Positions 13,242-23,619 of a DNA stretch of 64,000 nt are shown in pieces. The stretch's first letter is position 1, and each line of letters starts with the position of its first letter. Origin of the DNA: Helopsaltes ochotensis (taxonomy: Eukaryota > Chordata > Aves > Passeriformes > Locustellidae); NCBI GenBank assembly GCA_013400155.1, contig VXBM01000199.1, forward strand, positions 993,055-1,057,054. The letters run 5' to 3'. Both the position numbers and the translations under genes were made by a program. The notes below the pieces were generated by a model. The model had not been told where the DNA came from and made no database searches. It worked only from the letters and a program-made list of their open reading frames with translations.

Positions 13242-16200
13242 AAAATTAAAAAGCAACCCTTCCTTCCCCAGAAGCATTTTATGAAAGAATAACATTTTAT
13301 GGAATAACATGGATATTAATGACTAAGTTACTTTCTAAAATGCTAATGATAAAATTATTAACTTTTAAAAGCCTAAAACTCCCCCAAATCTGTAGCTTGT
13401 GTGCGTGTGTATAAACACACATGTTTGAACTGCACACAGGCTGGCCATTCTTTAGAAAAGAAAATTCTGTTTTATGAAAAACTGACAGCAGCACAGCAGC
13501 TCACTTAAGTGCTGTGTCCGACCCTCCTCCTGCCCCTGCCATGTGATCTAGACAACAACATGCAACATAAGCACCGAGCTTAGAGCAAATTTACTTTTTG
13601 GAGACAAACTAAGTAAACACACATACACACAATCATTTTGCATTGCTCAGTTGACAGTTACATTAAAAATGAATGTCATAGGCAGCATTTTTGAAGTCTG
13701 CTTTTGGTTAAGAGCAGTTGGCCACTGTCAGACTGCAAATTCACTTTTAAAGAAACAACACTGCTTGAAGGATTGGCATTTGGAATATTGCTATACTTCC
13801 AGTCCCATCTTCACTGTTAAAGAAGCAAGTCTCATATCTCTGAAGGTAGCTGAGTGAAATTCAGCCAGAGGTAAAATGCAAGAACCAACCCTGGACAAGC
13901 ACCAAAAAGTAGAATGCAACCGCATAAGAAAGCGCAACACCAAAAAGCACTATTAAGCAGCACCCTAATATTTACAGTAGTCACACGGATGTTAAGGTTA
14001 AAAAACAAACAAAAATCCCCACCAGAACAGTAAAGTAAGACAGTGGTTGGTGCGATATACTAAACTTCATGTTTACAGGTCAAATAGTAATGTTTAAATG
14101 CAACTCAGACATCAAAACAAGGTGAGGGAAAAAATGTCCAGCCTAGGAGCCTTTCAGCACCCAACTTGATGAGACTCTTCACTTGACTCTGGGAACCTCA
14201 TGGGGGAGAAAATAATAAACACCAGAGAGAACAGCTGCCCTTGTTTCTGAAGATGCAGTACACAGGTAAGATACCTTGGGGAGGCATGACAATTTTATAA
14301 CTAAATAATGTAGTAAAAGCTAATTTATTGCCTTTCCCACCCCCTTACCCTCACTAAAATTTCCCACGAGGCTTCACAGATTCTAACCATCAATAATGTA
14401 ATTGGTAAATGATTATGATTCAACTCTTTAAACAAAAGATTATCATGGTATACTGGGTTTTTTTTGCAGCTGACATAATCACTGCACGTGAAGCAAATCC
14501 AGCAACACTTTGTGCAGAAACAAATCCTAACATTTGCAAAATCTACAGGTCATGAATGCTTCAACTTTTGGATTAAAAAGACTTCCATACACAACATCAG
14601 GTGTAGCAGAACACTTGTCAACACTGAATTAGCAGAGATTTACTTTGAAATGAAAGGCAACACTCACATTGAGTGAGTATGCAACAGCACCTTCAAGAAA
14701 AAGAACAAGTCTGAAAGCCTGGCTTTGGCAGACCTTGACCATGTTTCCCAGCTGATAGAACAGATTTGAGAGGGTAACCTACTCCAAAATGAACACGGAT
14801 TAACCCTTTTCTCCACAGTGCTACATGCTGGCAATTCCTAGGAAGTTTTAGCCACTGTATACCAGATTGCACATCATAATTTATGCTGCCTTTGTGGAAC
14901 CATGTTGCCTTGTACATACAGTGCTTTATAGCAACTGTATCTCATGACAAAGGTAGGTTTCTGTGCTGGTGCTTACTTTAGCAGAACACTGGGATCTACA
15001 CAGGATTTCTCCTCCCAAGTGGTTTGTGAATACAAAATACCACAAATAAAAGTTTGAAGAAGGAACATTTTCAAACTAAGAACAGAGTGAAAGTTACTCC
15101 TAAAGAGTTTGCATTAAAATCTTCCCAAATTGAATATTCAGATTCAATAAGAAAAGGTTTGTCAACAAGGCTTATGATTCAGAAAGGATGATGATTTCCT
15201 TGTCTAAGGTGCTGTTTCACCTATTTCTCCCACAGTTTCATCTATTTTACCCCGGCCATCCTCTGTTCTCTACAGCACCAGGCTCCTGTGTTGCATCAGG
15301 TCTTTCATGTTAAATTTTAGCTGATCAACTGGAGCTGCTGCTCATTGTCATCAATCTTCTCTAGACCAGCTTCTGGAAGGAGAAAGTGCAGGAGATGCCC
15401 AAAGAAAGTTTTATCCACAACTGTGAGATTCTGGACAGTTGACTTATTAAAACATTCTTTCATATGGTCTGAAAATTGGTATCATCAAAATTTTGTACCA
15501 TCATTTAGCTCCTCTCAAATTTGACTGGTTCTCAGGTCTCAGTTTAATGAAGAAGTCACTTGTGAAGAAGATGCGTCGGAAAGTTATTTTGCAAAGCAGC
15601 AATTTCACCTCAATGCCACAGCTTCCTTTCCTATGTAAGAACACAGATTATTCCTCCAACTCATATCACTAAGCCAATTTCCTTGTATTACAGAAGACTG
15701 TGGTTTTAAAGTCCTTCCCTTGAGGATGAGAAACAGCCCAGGTGAAAAGAGGGACAGCATCCAGTTAACCTTTGCCCAAAGGTGCCATGCCAACGGCTGG
15801 CACTATGGTCAGCACCCACCCAGCCTCATGCCCAGCAGAGAAGGTTTTTCTAGGCAGAAACACTGCCAAGGTGTCTGACCAACTTGGCAATAGTTAAAGG
15901 GCAACATCCTTCAACTCAGTCCCCTCACCTGTGATGATGAGTAGTGTCTTGTTAGGTCAGCTGCATTATATTTTAAGACAGGTCCTTAAACAGAACACCT
16001 GACTTTTGACAGCTTCTACAACAAAACGCTGCTCTGTCCACTATCAGACACAAGGCTTCCTCTTATGTAAAAACCAAGCAAGGAGCTAAATAAGTGAGAG
16101 AAAGTGGAATGATCCCCATGGCAAGAAAGTGAAAGACAGCAGTAGGACTCTTGCAAAGGTAACTGATGATTTCTATCAGTTTATCTGCATAGGCACGAGC

Positions 16201-19200
16201 CCTACAAGTTCTGCTCCATGATAAAGTGGATTTCTTGCTCCAGTTATCTACAGATGCTACAGTATCAATAGCACTGTTCAAATACAGCTTCTGGAACACA
16301 TTCAGAAAGACTCATCTCAAGCTTTAACACTTCAGTCTGAATCCACTGCATACTACAACAAGCCTGAAACCTCAAGCTCCTTAATTTTTCAGGTGAACAG
16401 ATTTCCAGGAATAATCTGCCTTATAACAATTATTTTCAAAGTCCAAATGAAAACTAAGAACATAAACTTGTATTTAATATTTTACATTTAAAAAGAGGTA
16501 AATTCCTGTAAACAAAGTTCTGCTTATATATTAATTTATTATATTTCCTTAAATTAGTGTTGTGTTCATATCCCATCTGCATGACTTGATTTTTCGGGTA
16601 AGCAATTTTATATACATTTAAGCTTCATTCAGAGCAAGTTTTAGCCTTAGAAAATTAAATTAATGGAAAACAAACACATTCAAAGGCACTGTCAATTACA
16701 CACCAGACACTATATACTGATTTAGACTCCTCAAACATCCAACTGTCTGGTGCATCTTAACATGACAATTGTAGCTTCCAATAAAATTGCATTCAATAAA
16801 GCCTTGGCCAACCAAATAAATAAAGGCAGTCCAGTGTAGTTTATGTGGTCACAAACACTTAGCTGCCTGAGATTATTACATGCACAGCACAGATGTGAAT
16901 TTCAAAAAAAAGTTTATTACTGGAAAGTGTAACAATGTAGCAATCCATGTAACACCAAATTTCCTGGTCATAAAAACTCTCTATTTTAGAAGTGGTATCT
17001 TGAGCAAGAGTTATCCTTGCCCTAATGTATCTGTTCAACTTTAAGATGAATACCAATTTGGGAAAATTCATGAAGTTCTGCAGTTCCACAGCAGATAGGA
17101 AGGAAAGCTATCCTGTGTGAAGAAAACCCAACCATTTAAAAAATCATTTGCAGTAGTCTTCCTGAAATCTCATCTAAGATACCAGGAAGCAGCAAACGGG
17201 AAAGCAGCCTTTAAGAAGTTCAGCTAAAAAAAGTGCTTTTCTCCATGTCTAAAATGACATACCACAGTGCAGCATCAGCCTACAAAGCCCAAAGCCGAAC
17301 AGGCTGAAAATTGCGTATCACAGACACCACTCCATGAACTTCCAAATGAATATTCAGGTTGCTTTTAAAGTACACAGAAGATGGTGTTACTCCTCCAATT
17401 GGGAGCATAATCACATCCTACTAAAAAGCAACTTTTTACAGCAATTAAGTGGCTCATTTGCCAAAGGCACCAAAAGCCCCAATAGTTTTGTTCTCCTCTA
17501 TACCACTCAGGAAACACAACGGGTATGAGAGCTTCTCCAAGTTTCTCAGTAACTGATGATGCACAGAAGTTACCAGGAAACACTATCTATGAGGCACATT
17601 AATGATGATGATGGGGCTTGGGGAGCTTTTAAGTTTATTTTAACTTTAAACCACTATTCTACTTAATTCTCAAGATAGGTAATGGTCTGCACCGCAAAAA
17701 TAAATTTGCCACATGCAGCCTGCACGCCCAGGATCCAATCTCCACTCTGAATGGAGGAGAGAGGTGAACTAAGAATACCCTGGCAATACAATTCCTCCTC
17801 TTCCTCACAGTGCCTATCAGGTACTTCTGGAACAATTAATCTCTCCTTCCCTTCACTGAGGGTTGCAAAAGACCCTGCATCAGTCACATTCCTCCCCCAA
17901 AATTGTACATTTATTGAAGCAGTCTTCTGAATTCACAGGAAAGCTCAGGCATGCATCCACACCTTCCTGTCATCGAGGTGAAGAACCCCCAGCAGCATGA
18001 CCAGAAGTATCAACAATGACCATTTCAACTCTGGTGAAAAACCTAACATTTCCCCTTTCAGGAGGAATCCACAGAGACTTTGATTGCAAAGTTCACCCCA
18101 TTTATGCAGGAGTTTTTCTAGTGATGGTATCAATTGACTGAAACCCCACGACAGGAAGAATAGCTTTAGCTTAAAGCATCTGACTTCATCAACTCCTCAG
18201 AAAGCAGAGCTCATTTGGCAATAAATGAAAGGAACTGCGGAATCTGCTCTAGAAGTGGCGTCTTTCCCCTTTCCTTTATACAATCTTCATGCATATTTTG
18301 GATGCAAGAGGTGTATTCCTTGGCAGTTGCCGTCGGAACTCCTAAAGAATGGAGCAGACCACAAGATCTTCTCTTTCACTCCACTACAACCCCTCAATAA
18401 CAACAAAGGGGGTGGTGGTGATCCTGTACAGTTACCCAATACGTGAAGGGGATGACACACATCGTACAGAGCTGCCTAAATACTTGGAGGGCAACACATA
18501 TAGAAGTCAGCTAGAAGTTAAAGAAAGCTTAAAACTAGCTAGCAGGAAGACAAACTTGCTGTACTTGCCATTGGTTTGCCTGACACCAGCTGACTGTTCC
18601 AGTAGTCCTTCACACCAGAAGCAAAGCAGCTGAAATTCATCCCTGATGCAACTCCAGCGAGACTAATAGGTTTCCACAAGAGCGAATCAGGCCCCATATA
18701 TCTAAAACCAAGCCCACTAAAGTTTCACTGAAGCGAAATTGCAGGAGTACGATCTATGGATAACAGCTGGAGAACATTAACTCTCCCCCCAACCCTTGCC
18801 GGGGTTAATTTTTTTCTTTCTGTTCAGACAGGAAGCAGTCATATAGCACACTGCATAATATAAGGATCCTGGGATATAAAGACGAGTTGAAAAGGATTAC
18901 AAAGAGCACTCTACAAGTTTTTAGGGTTAACGCTGCCATAACCCCCGAGCTGCCTTCGAACAGCAAGCCGCGCCGCTGCCCCGACATCATGAGCTGAGAC
19001 AGCACTGAAACTCCTATCTAGTGAAAAAAGTCATTTAAAATTAAGGGTGTTTTTAAGGGGCGCAGCGGGAGCCCGAGGACTGCGTCGCGGATCCGGGCGG
19101 GGGTCGTCCCGGCTTGGGAGAGGAGGACCCCTCCGCGGCGCGCCCCGCCCGCTCACCCCTCCCCGGCCGGGACGACCCCCGCCGCCGTTCGGCACCCCTC

Positions 19201-19212
19201 CTGCCGCCCCCA

Positions 19213-19218
19213 GCTCAC
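19213..19218 (-). other. FBXL7: Splice donor of FBXL7 exon 1
   Basis: The minus strand reads GAGG|GTGAGC, a good donor (GTRAG-type core) placed after the first base of codon 13. It makes intron 1 a phase 1 intron. It explains why the frame continuing towards 19031 loses protein-like character. Confidence 0.8.
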
Positions 19219-19255
19219 CCTCGCTGCCGTACTGCTTGCCATTGTTCGCGCCCAT
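19219..19255 (-). CDS. FBXL7: FBXL7 coding exon 1 (partial gene, N-terminal 12 codons plus one base)
   Basis: Seen: on the minus strand an ATG at 19255 opens a frame reading MGANNGKQYGSE, then one G (19219) followed at once by the donor GTGAGC. The split codon G|GN would give Gly, matching the next residue of FBXL7 as I recall it. The start context is strong (A at -3, G at +4) and the exon lies in a CpG island. Family knowledge: FBXL7 is an F-box/leucine-rich-repeat protein of roughly 490 residues. It is the substrate-recognition subunit of an SCF (SKP1-CUL1-F-box) ubiquitin ligase and has been linked to turnover of mitotic regulators such as Aurora A. The F-box and LRRs are encoded by later exons left of this window, so none of the functional domains can be inspected here. 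The reading frame continues to 19031 without the splice, but that stretch is low-complexity Gly/Pro/Arg and is intronic. The assignment rests on 12 residues remembered rather than searched, supported by the split-Gly phase and the island. Confidence 0.85.
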
Positions 19256-19378
19256 CCTGCCGCCTTCATGCTCGTCGCCGCTTTCCCACGCCGCCGCTCA
19301 GCATCTCTGCCGCGGGGCGGCCGCGGCGGGCGGAGTGCAGCCCTGGAGCAGTGCCGAGGGAAGAGCCCCCGAAAGTTT

Positions 19379-19390
19379 TCACGGCGACAT
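19379..19390 (-). other. Possible mini-uORF upstream of FBXL7 (ATG plus two codons)
   Basis: The minus strand reads ATG TCG CCG TGA at 19390-19379. This is a three-codon frame ending 123 nt before the FBXL7 ATG. It matters only if the 5' UTR reaches this far, which is not known from the sequence. Confidence 0.35.
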
Positions 19391-19464
19391 GTCCAAAGTA
19401 GCCTTGTAACTTCCTCCGCTTGTTCTCGGGTGGCCGACACCCTCCCTTCCCCACCTCACATGAA

Positions 19465-19465
19465 N

Positions 19466-19527
<62 letters not shown>
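19465..19527. repeat. Ambiguous base N followed by a 62-nt A homopolymer
   Basis: Position 19465 is N, and 19466-19527 are all A on the plus strand (poly-T in FBXL7 sense). It is the longest homopolymer in the window and sits in the middle of a CpG island. It may be an assembly or homopolymer-calling artefact, a real expanded tract, or the tail of a retrotransposed sequence. No recognisable retroelement body abuts it. Confidence 0.9.
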
Positions 19528-19529
<2 letters not shown>

Positions 19530-20180
19530 AAAAAACTTTAAAAGCGAAATAATCAAAAATGCGATTTATCGCTGCGCCCTCTCCGCCCCGGTTTCCAGCC
19601 GGGGTGTCCGGGCCAGGAAGGCGGCTCCAGTTATAATCCACAAGCAGGACGGGCTGCACGGCCTCCCGGCGCTGCCTCCACCGCCCCGCGGCTGGCGCTC
19701 GGCTCCGCCGACGCTTCAGCGCCGCTCCGCCTTCCTCTTCCTCCTCCTCGCAGCCCTGCCGCCGCTGCCGCCTCCCCCGGGAGGCCGCCGCCAGCCACTA
19801 GTTGCCCGGGGCGGGAGGAAAGGGAGCCTCGGCCGCAGACTTTTGTTAGCGGCAGGCGCCTCCTCCCGGCGCCCAGCGCCGCCGGGCCGGAGGAGGGAGG
19901 GGATGGCGATGGAGGGAGGAGAGCCCGGAGCCGGCCCCGGCCCTTAAAGACACAGCGCCCGGCACGGGGGCTCCCCTGGCCGCTGTCCCCTTGCCCCTCT
20001 CGCTGTCCCACCGCAGCGGCCCGGCGGGGATGGCTGCGGGGGGCTGCTGGCAGAGACGCGCCCAGGGCGGCCCTGCCCGGTGTCCTTCCCACGGGCAGGA
20101 CAGGGGCTCTGCGTTCTGCACCTTCCCGGCGCCCTCGACCCCGTGCAGCTCACCGGGGGCTGACAGAAAGCCGCCGTGTG

Positions 20181-22959
20181 CAGGATGAGGCCGCGCAGCA
20201 GTGACGCTTATTTCTCCTTCCCTCCGGCTGCTGCGGACTTCTCCTTGCAAATGGTATTCCCACAGTCACTCAGTTCCAGTGAATCACTGCCGCCCTTTCC
20301 CGCCACATCGAAGAAAAACCATCTAGCTGTTGAAAATCCCCCAAATTAGTTCTTCAGGTATCCCATAGGTATATATCTCATCCCTTGGGATGAGATGTTT
20401 CTATTTAATTCAGCTGTCTTAAAAACCAGTTTCTGCTTCTTTCACCCCAAAAGGCAGACTCTTAGACCACTGGGGTTGCCAGGGATAGTGGACGCTGTTA
20501 ATGTGTTTAGTGCCTTTCCCGAGTGCAGCCCACCCAAACAATGGCATTGGGAAGCAAGGATTTCACAAGGAGAGCCCACACCTCCTCTGCCTGGCAAAAG
20601 AGGCTGGATAACAAGAGATGCTCTCAAAGGAGAGTGAGGATATACTGTGTGTGACCGGGTTAATAAAAAAACTGCCAGTCCCAAGAGGGTACTTGCGCCC
20701 ATTGGAGTAGCTGAGAATATCAATTAAGTTTGCTCATCACAACTGTTACCCATATTTAGTGGTAATCGGGTGTCACCAAAGGCTTTTTGGGAAAGAATCA
20801 GATTTAAAAGAAGTGAGAGCGAAGGACAAAAGTTTGTGATAGGTGGAAAAAGACACTAGAGCAGGCAGTCCGGGTTTGGTGCTGGTATCTCACCTCTGCC
20901 TTGGGCTGATGGTGCTGGCTCTGTCTGGTGGCAGGTCAGGATGTAACAAGCAGGGATCCCCACCCCAGATGTGCAGCAGGGTTTGTGGGACTCTGTTAGC
21001 ACAGGGAGCGGCACAGGTACACGTTACTGCACCTGAAATGTGGTTACATGGGTACCTGCAGGACATGTGGGGCAATAGAGGGACTCACACTTCCAGAAGA
21101 GGAGTGTCAGCTTGTAGTCCACACAACCTGGGGAGTGGCATGCCCAAAGCAACGAATGTTTGAGACTAGGAATTTTTAGGATTAGTTCCAAAGTTCTTTA
21201 CTAACATTTTTCAAGTATCTATGGTTGGTGTTTATGTGTCTTATTGCTCATACCAGCCCTAGCATAGAGCTCACTGGTTGCTAGGTCAACATGTCCTTGT
21301 TAAACACCACTCTCATTCTGATTTCATAAATGCTCTGAGTTGAGCATTTTTCCCTGCCCCACACTACGACCTTATGTATGAAAAGGCCTGTGTTCCTAAA
21401 CATATCACAACACCCACAAGACAATCACTGCATGCACAGATAATTCTGAACTAATTATATCTTTGTCACCTTATAAAATGGCATATGAAATGGCAGAGGC
21501 AAAAGTATCAACACTGACAGGACTACAGAAATAGTGTCTAAAACCTGAAGTTTTGGGGATGGGTGGGTAATTTTTTTTAAGTGCATTTTCATTAAGAGGT
21601 GGGCTAATTGCCAGAAGCTGAAATGGGTACTAGCAGTATAGGTGATACTGATACTGACAGGTGATCAGGCAATGTTTATGAGGCTCTAATCCCATTAGAT
21701 ATCCATCATTAACTTTCTCCTTGTAAAAAAGTTTTGGTCCTGAACACTACAATACAATGCTCTACACACCCTTCAATTCTCAAAAACCAGTGAAGGTCTA
21801 AGAAAATAGTGCCTTCTGGGGTCAGACTTATCAAATAACCAGCCTTGGTTCTTTGGAACAAAATACGAATCAGTCTAAAAATACAGGTTTCTGTAATCAA
21901 AGGTTAATTTCTAAGCACTAATATGAAACAAACTTAGTGCTGTGACAGAGCAGGTAGACCTTGACCCAAGTGTCTGCTTTTAACGTTCCCTACTTTCTTT
22001 TTGAGGGTTACCTGTTCAGGGGCAGAGCAGGAGATGGGGGAGCAACCTGCCTTCTGTAAGACAGTAAAAGGTTGTGGGGCAAGGTTAATATCTGCTCACA
22101 TATGTGCCCACAGACTGCCAACAAACACATACCTCCAAATAGTTTTTTTCCCTGCTGTGTGGCACCCCAAATACTTGTTAGGAACTCACCTAGGCAGAGT
22201 AGGACGGTAAAGAAAAAATATAGGGCTTTTACAGCACAGCAGCCTACCTTTGTCACTTAAACCCTCACGCCCAACGCGGCTGTGGGCCAGCACACCCAGC
22301 CATACTGTCCTCCCCATCAGTGCTTCAGGGCAGTGCTAGTCCCCAGGCGTGGGACAGCACATGCAGGCTGAAAACAACACATGTCCCTGCTCCATGTGCA
22401 GCACAGCTGTGCTCAATTCTAGCCTGAAGTACAGCAATAGGAGTACCCACTGCAAACGACTCCTGAGGCAGCCTCTCAGCTCCTCATGTCACACCATGTG
22501 CTCTGCATCCCGTGATGCAACCCCCAAAAAGTTTTCCTGTGTGGGTCATAGGACCAGGAAGGCCAATGATCCCACTTTTAACTCCTAGAAAGCTGTGCAA
22601 CCTTTTTGACATATAAGAGAGAAATTTCTCAGACTGGTAGGAAACATCATCTCACACAGACCCAAGCACATAGCTTATGTAAATAATTTTACATCATTCA
22701 AAAATGATGAATTCACTCCTTGAGAGCAAATACAGCAGTTTCCCTCCAAATTCAACATCTGATACACCACAACTGAAATTACTCCCTTTGCCAAGGCATG
22801 ATTTTGCTTATCAAAACCAGCATAGGCTGGTGCTTTGTGAGACAGGAAGCTCAGCTGTTGAGGGGGCCCTGTAAAGAATAAAGATATTAGAAAGACATAT
22901 TACCACTCTGTCAAGTTTATGATATAAATCCCAGGAATATTCCACTATGACCAGAACCA
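20181..22959. other. Upstream flank of FBXL7, no gene seen
   Basis: Moderate-GC sequence immediately beyond the CpG island, falling to AT-rich. I recognise no exon or interspersed repeat. Proximal regulatory elements are plausible by position only. Confidence 0.5.
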
Positions 22960-23080
22960 AAAGGAAAGAAAAACAAAAATAATAAAACAAAAACACCGCA
23001 ATAACAAAACAAAACAAAAACCAACCAACCAACCAAACAAACAAAAAATACACAAGCAAACAAACAAAAAACACCCAGAG
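22960..23080. repeat. A-rich low-complexity tract with AAAC and CCAA units
   Basis: Runs of AAAAC, AAAC and CCAA units (e.g. three to four consecutive CCAA near 23022-23036) with few other bases. Apparent hydrophobic reading frames on the opposite strand are translations of this tract. Confidence 0.85.
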
Positions 23081-23170
23081 TAAAAAAGTCTAGAGAGGAA
23101 AGAAGGTCTTGGTCTAAGAAATTTGAACACAGCTTTCTGATGAAGGACTGAATATTGCTGCTGCACATTT

Positions 23171-23619
23171 TGTTATGTTGGGTTCTGTTATTAACTTGTC
23201 CCGAGGTTCACAGGCTCTTCCTTCGTCCCCCATTTCTATCCCTTTCCCCATGAAGCTGTCTGTATTCAGCTGTCCCTCTCAGTTTCCAGAGACCTCGACA
23301 AAGGGCCTCGAGTGATTGGAGAAAGGCTGGGAACATCCCTCCATCAGAGGTCTCATTGGGTCCCCTCACATTGTGTCCTCTCCCTGGTTTCTTGCTATTG
23401 GATTGTTATTTTACCCTCTGTTCTGCCACTCCCCTTGGACAAAAAGAGGGCTCAGGGGAGTGGCCAAGCGAGACGCACATGTGCCATCCTCAGAGCAGGA
23501 TGTTCTCTCCCTCAGGAGAGTGTAATAAAGTTCTGAACTGTTCTATCGTCTGAGCCTGCATTCCTCTCTGTCTTCACCACCGAAGTTGTCCTCTGCAGAG
23601 CAGAAAAGAACCCACAACA
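23171..23619 (+). mobile_element. Solo ERV LTR, plus strand
   Basis: A discrete block differing in composition from its flanks. It begins tgttatgttggg and ends acccacaaca (TG...CA form). An AATAAAG polyadenylation signal sits near 23524-23530, followed by a pyrimidine-rich U5-like segment. The layout and wording match passerine-type LTRs I know. No target-site duplication is obvious at these ends, so the boundaries are approximate. No gag/pol/env sequence adjoins it, hence a solo LTR. It lies about 3.9 kb upstream of the FBXL7 ATG and is oriented away from that gene. Confidence 0.7.

Larger units (their letters stand above)
10957..18954. other. Repeat-poor intron stretch up to the CpG island
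   Basis: About 8 kb of AT-rich intron sequence. It contains the A36 tract at 11964-11999 and a short AAT run at 13224-13241, and no recognised interspersed repeat or exon. GC content starts to rise around 18.95 kb at the edge of the CpG island. Confidence 0.5.
1..19218 (-). other. FBXL7: FBXL7 intron 1 (3' part beyond left edge)
   Basis: Inferred from the exon 1 donor at 19218 and the absence of a recognisable second exon further left on the minus strand. Family knowledge: the first intron of FBXL7 is very long in other vertebrates, so more than 19 kb without exon 2 is expected. It holds three plus-strand CR1 fragments, an A36 tract at 11964-11999 and otherwise unique-looking AT-rich sequence. 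A short second exon could escape inspection by eye, so a transcript alignment would be needed to exclude one. Confidence 0.75.
19153..19269 (-). other. Possible overlapping uORF at FBXL7 start
   Basis: An ATG at 19269 lies 14 nt upstream of the FBXL7 ATG and out of frame with it. It has A at -3 and A at +4, a moderately good context. In genomic sequence its frame runs across the main start and the splice donor to a stop at 19153. After splicing it would continue into exon 2 and end at an unknown place. If translated it would compete with the main start and demand leaky scanning. Confidence 0.35.
18955..20180. promoter_or_regulatory. FBXL7: CpG island / FBXL7 promoter and first exon region
   Basis: Composition changes abruptly from AT-rich flanks to CpG-dense sequence with many GCCGCC, CCCGCCC and CGGCGG runs (GC-box-like, e.g. 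near 19141-19152). The island surrounds the FBXL7 ATG at 19255 and extends about 0.9 kb upstream of it on the minus strand. No convincing TATA box lies near the start, consistent with a dispersed CpG-island promoter. The transcription start cannot be placed from sequence alone; it should lie between about 19.3 and 20.1 kb. The island is interrupted by a pure A tract at 19466-19527 beside an N. Edges are judged by eye. Confidence 0.8.

Noticed and set aside
19031..19218. Continuation of the FBXL7 frame beyond codon 12
   Set aside because: It follows a good GTGAGC donor and turns into Gly/Pro/Arg low complexity, so it is intron rather than coding.
19153..19440. Long minus-strand frame overlapping the FBXL7 start from 19440
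   Set aside because: The first codon is GTG, not ATG. Only the internal ATG at 19269 could be used, and that is listed separately as a possible uORF.
19420..19947. Plus-strand 175-codon frame across the CpG island
   Set aside because: Its beginning is poly-lysine from the A62 tract and an N, and the rest is low-complexity Pro/Arg/Ala from GC-rich DNA. Nothing resembles a protein family.
22811..23168. Overlapping hydrophobic minus-strand frames that look membrane-like
   Set aside because: They are translations of the A-rich tract (poly-F/V/L/C); no start context or homology.
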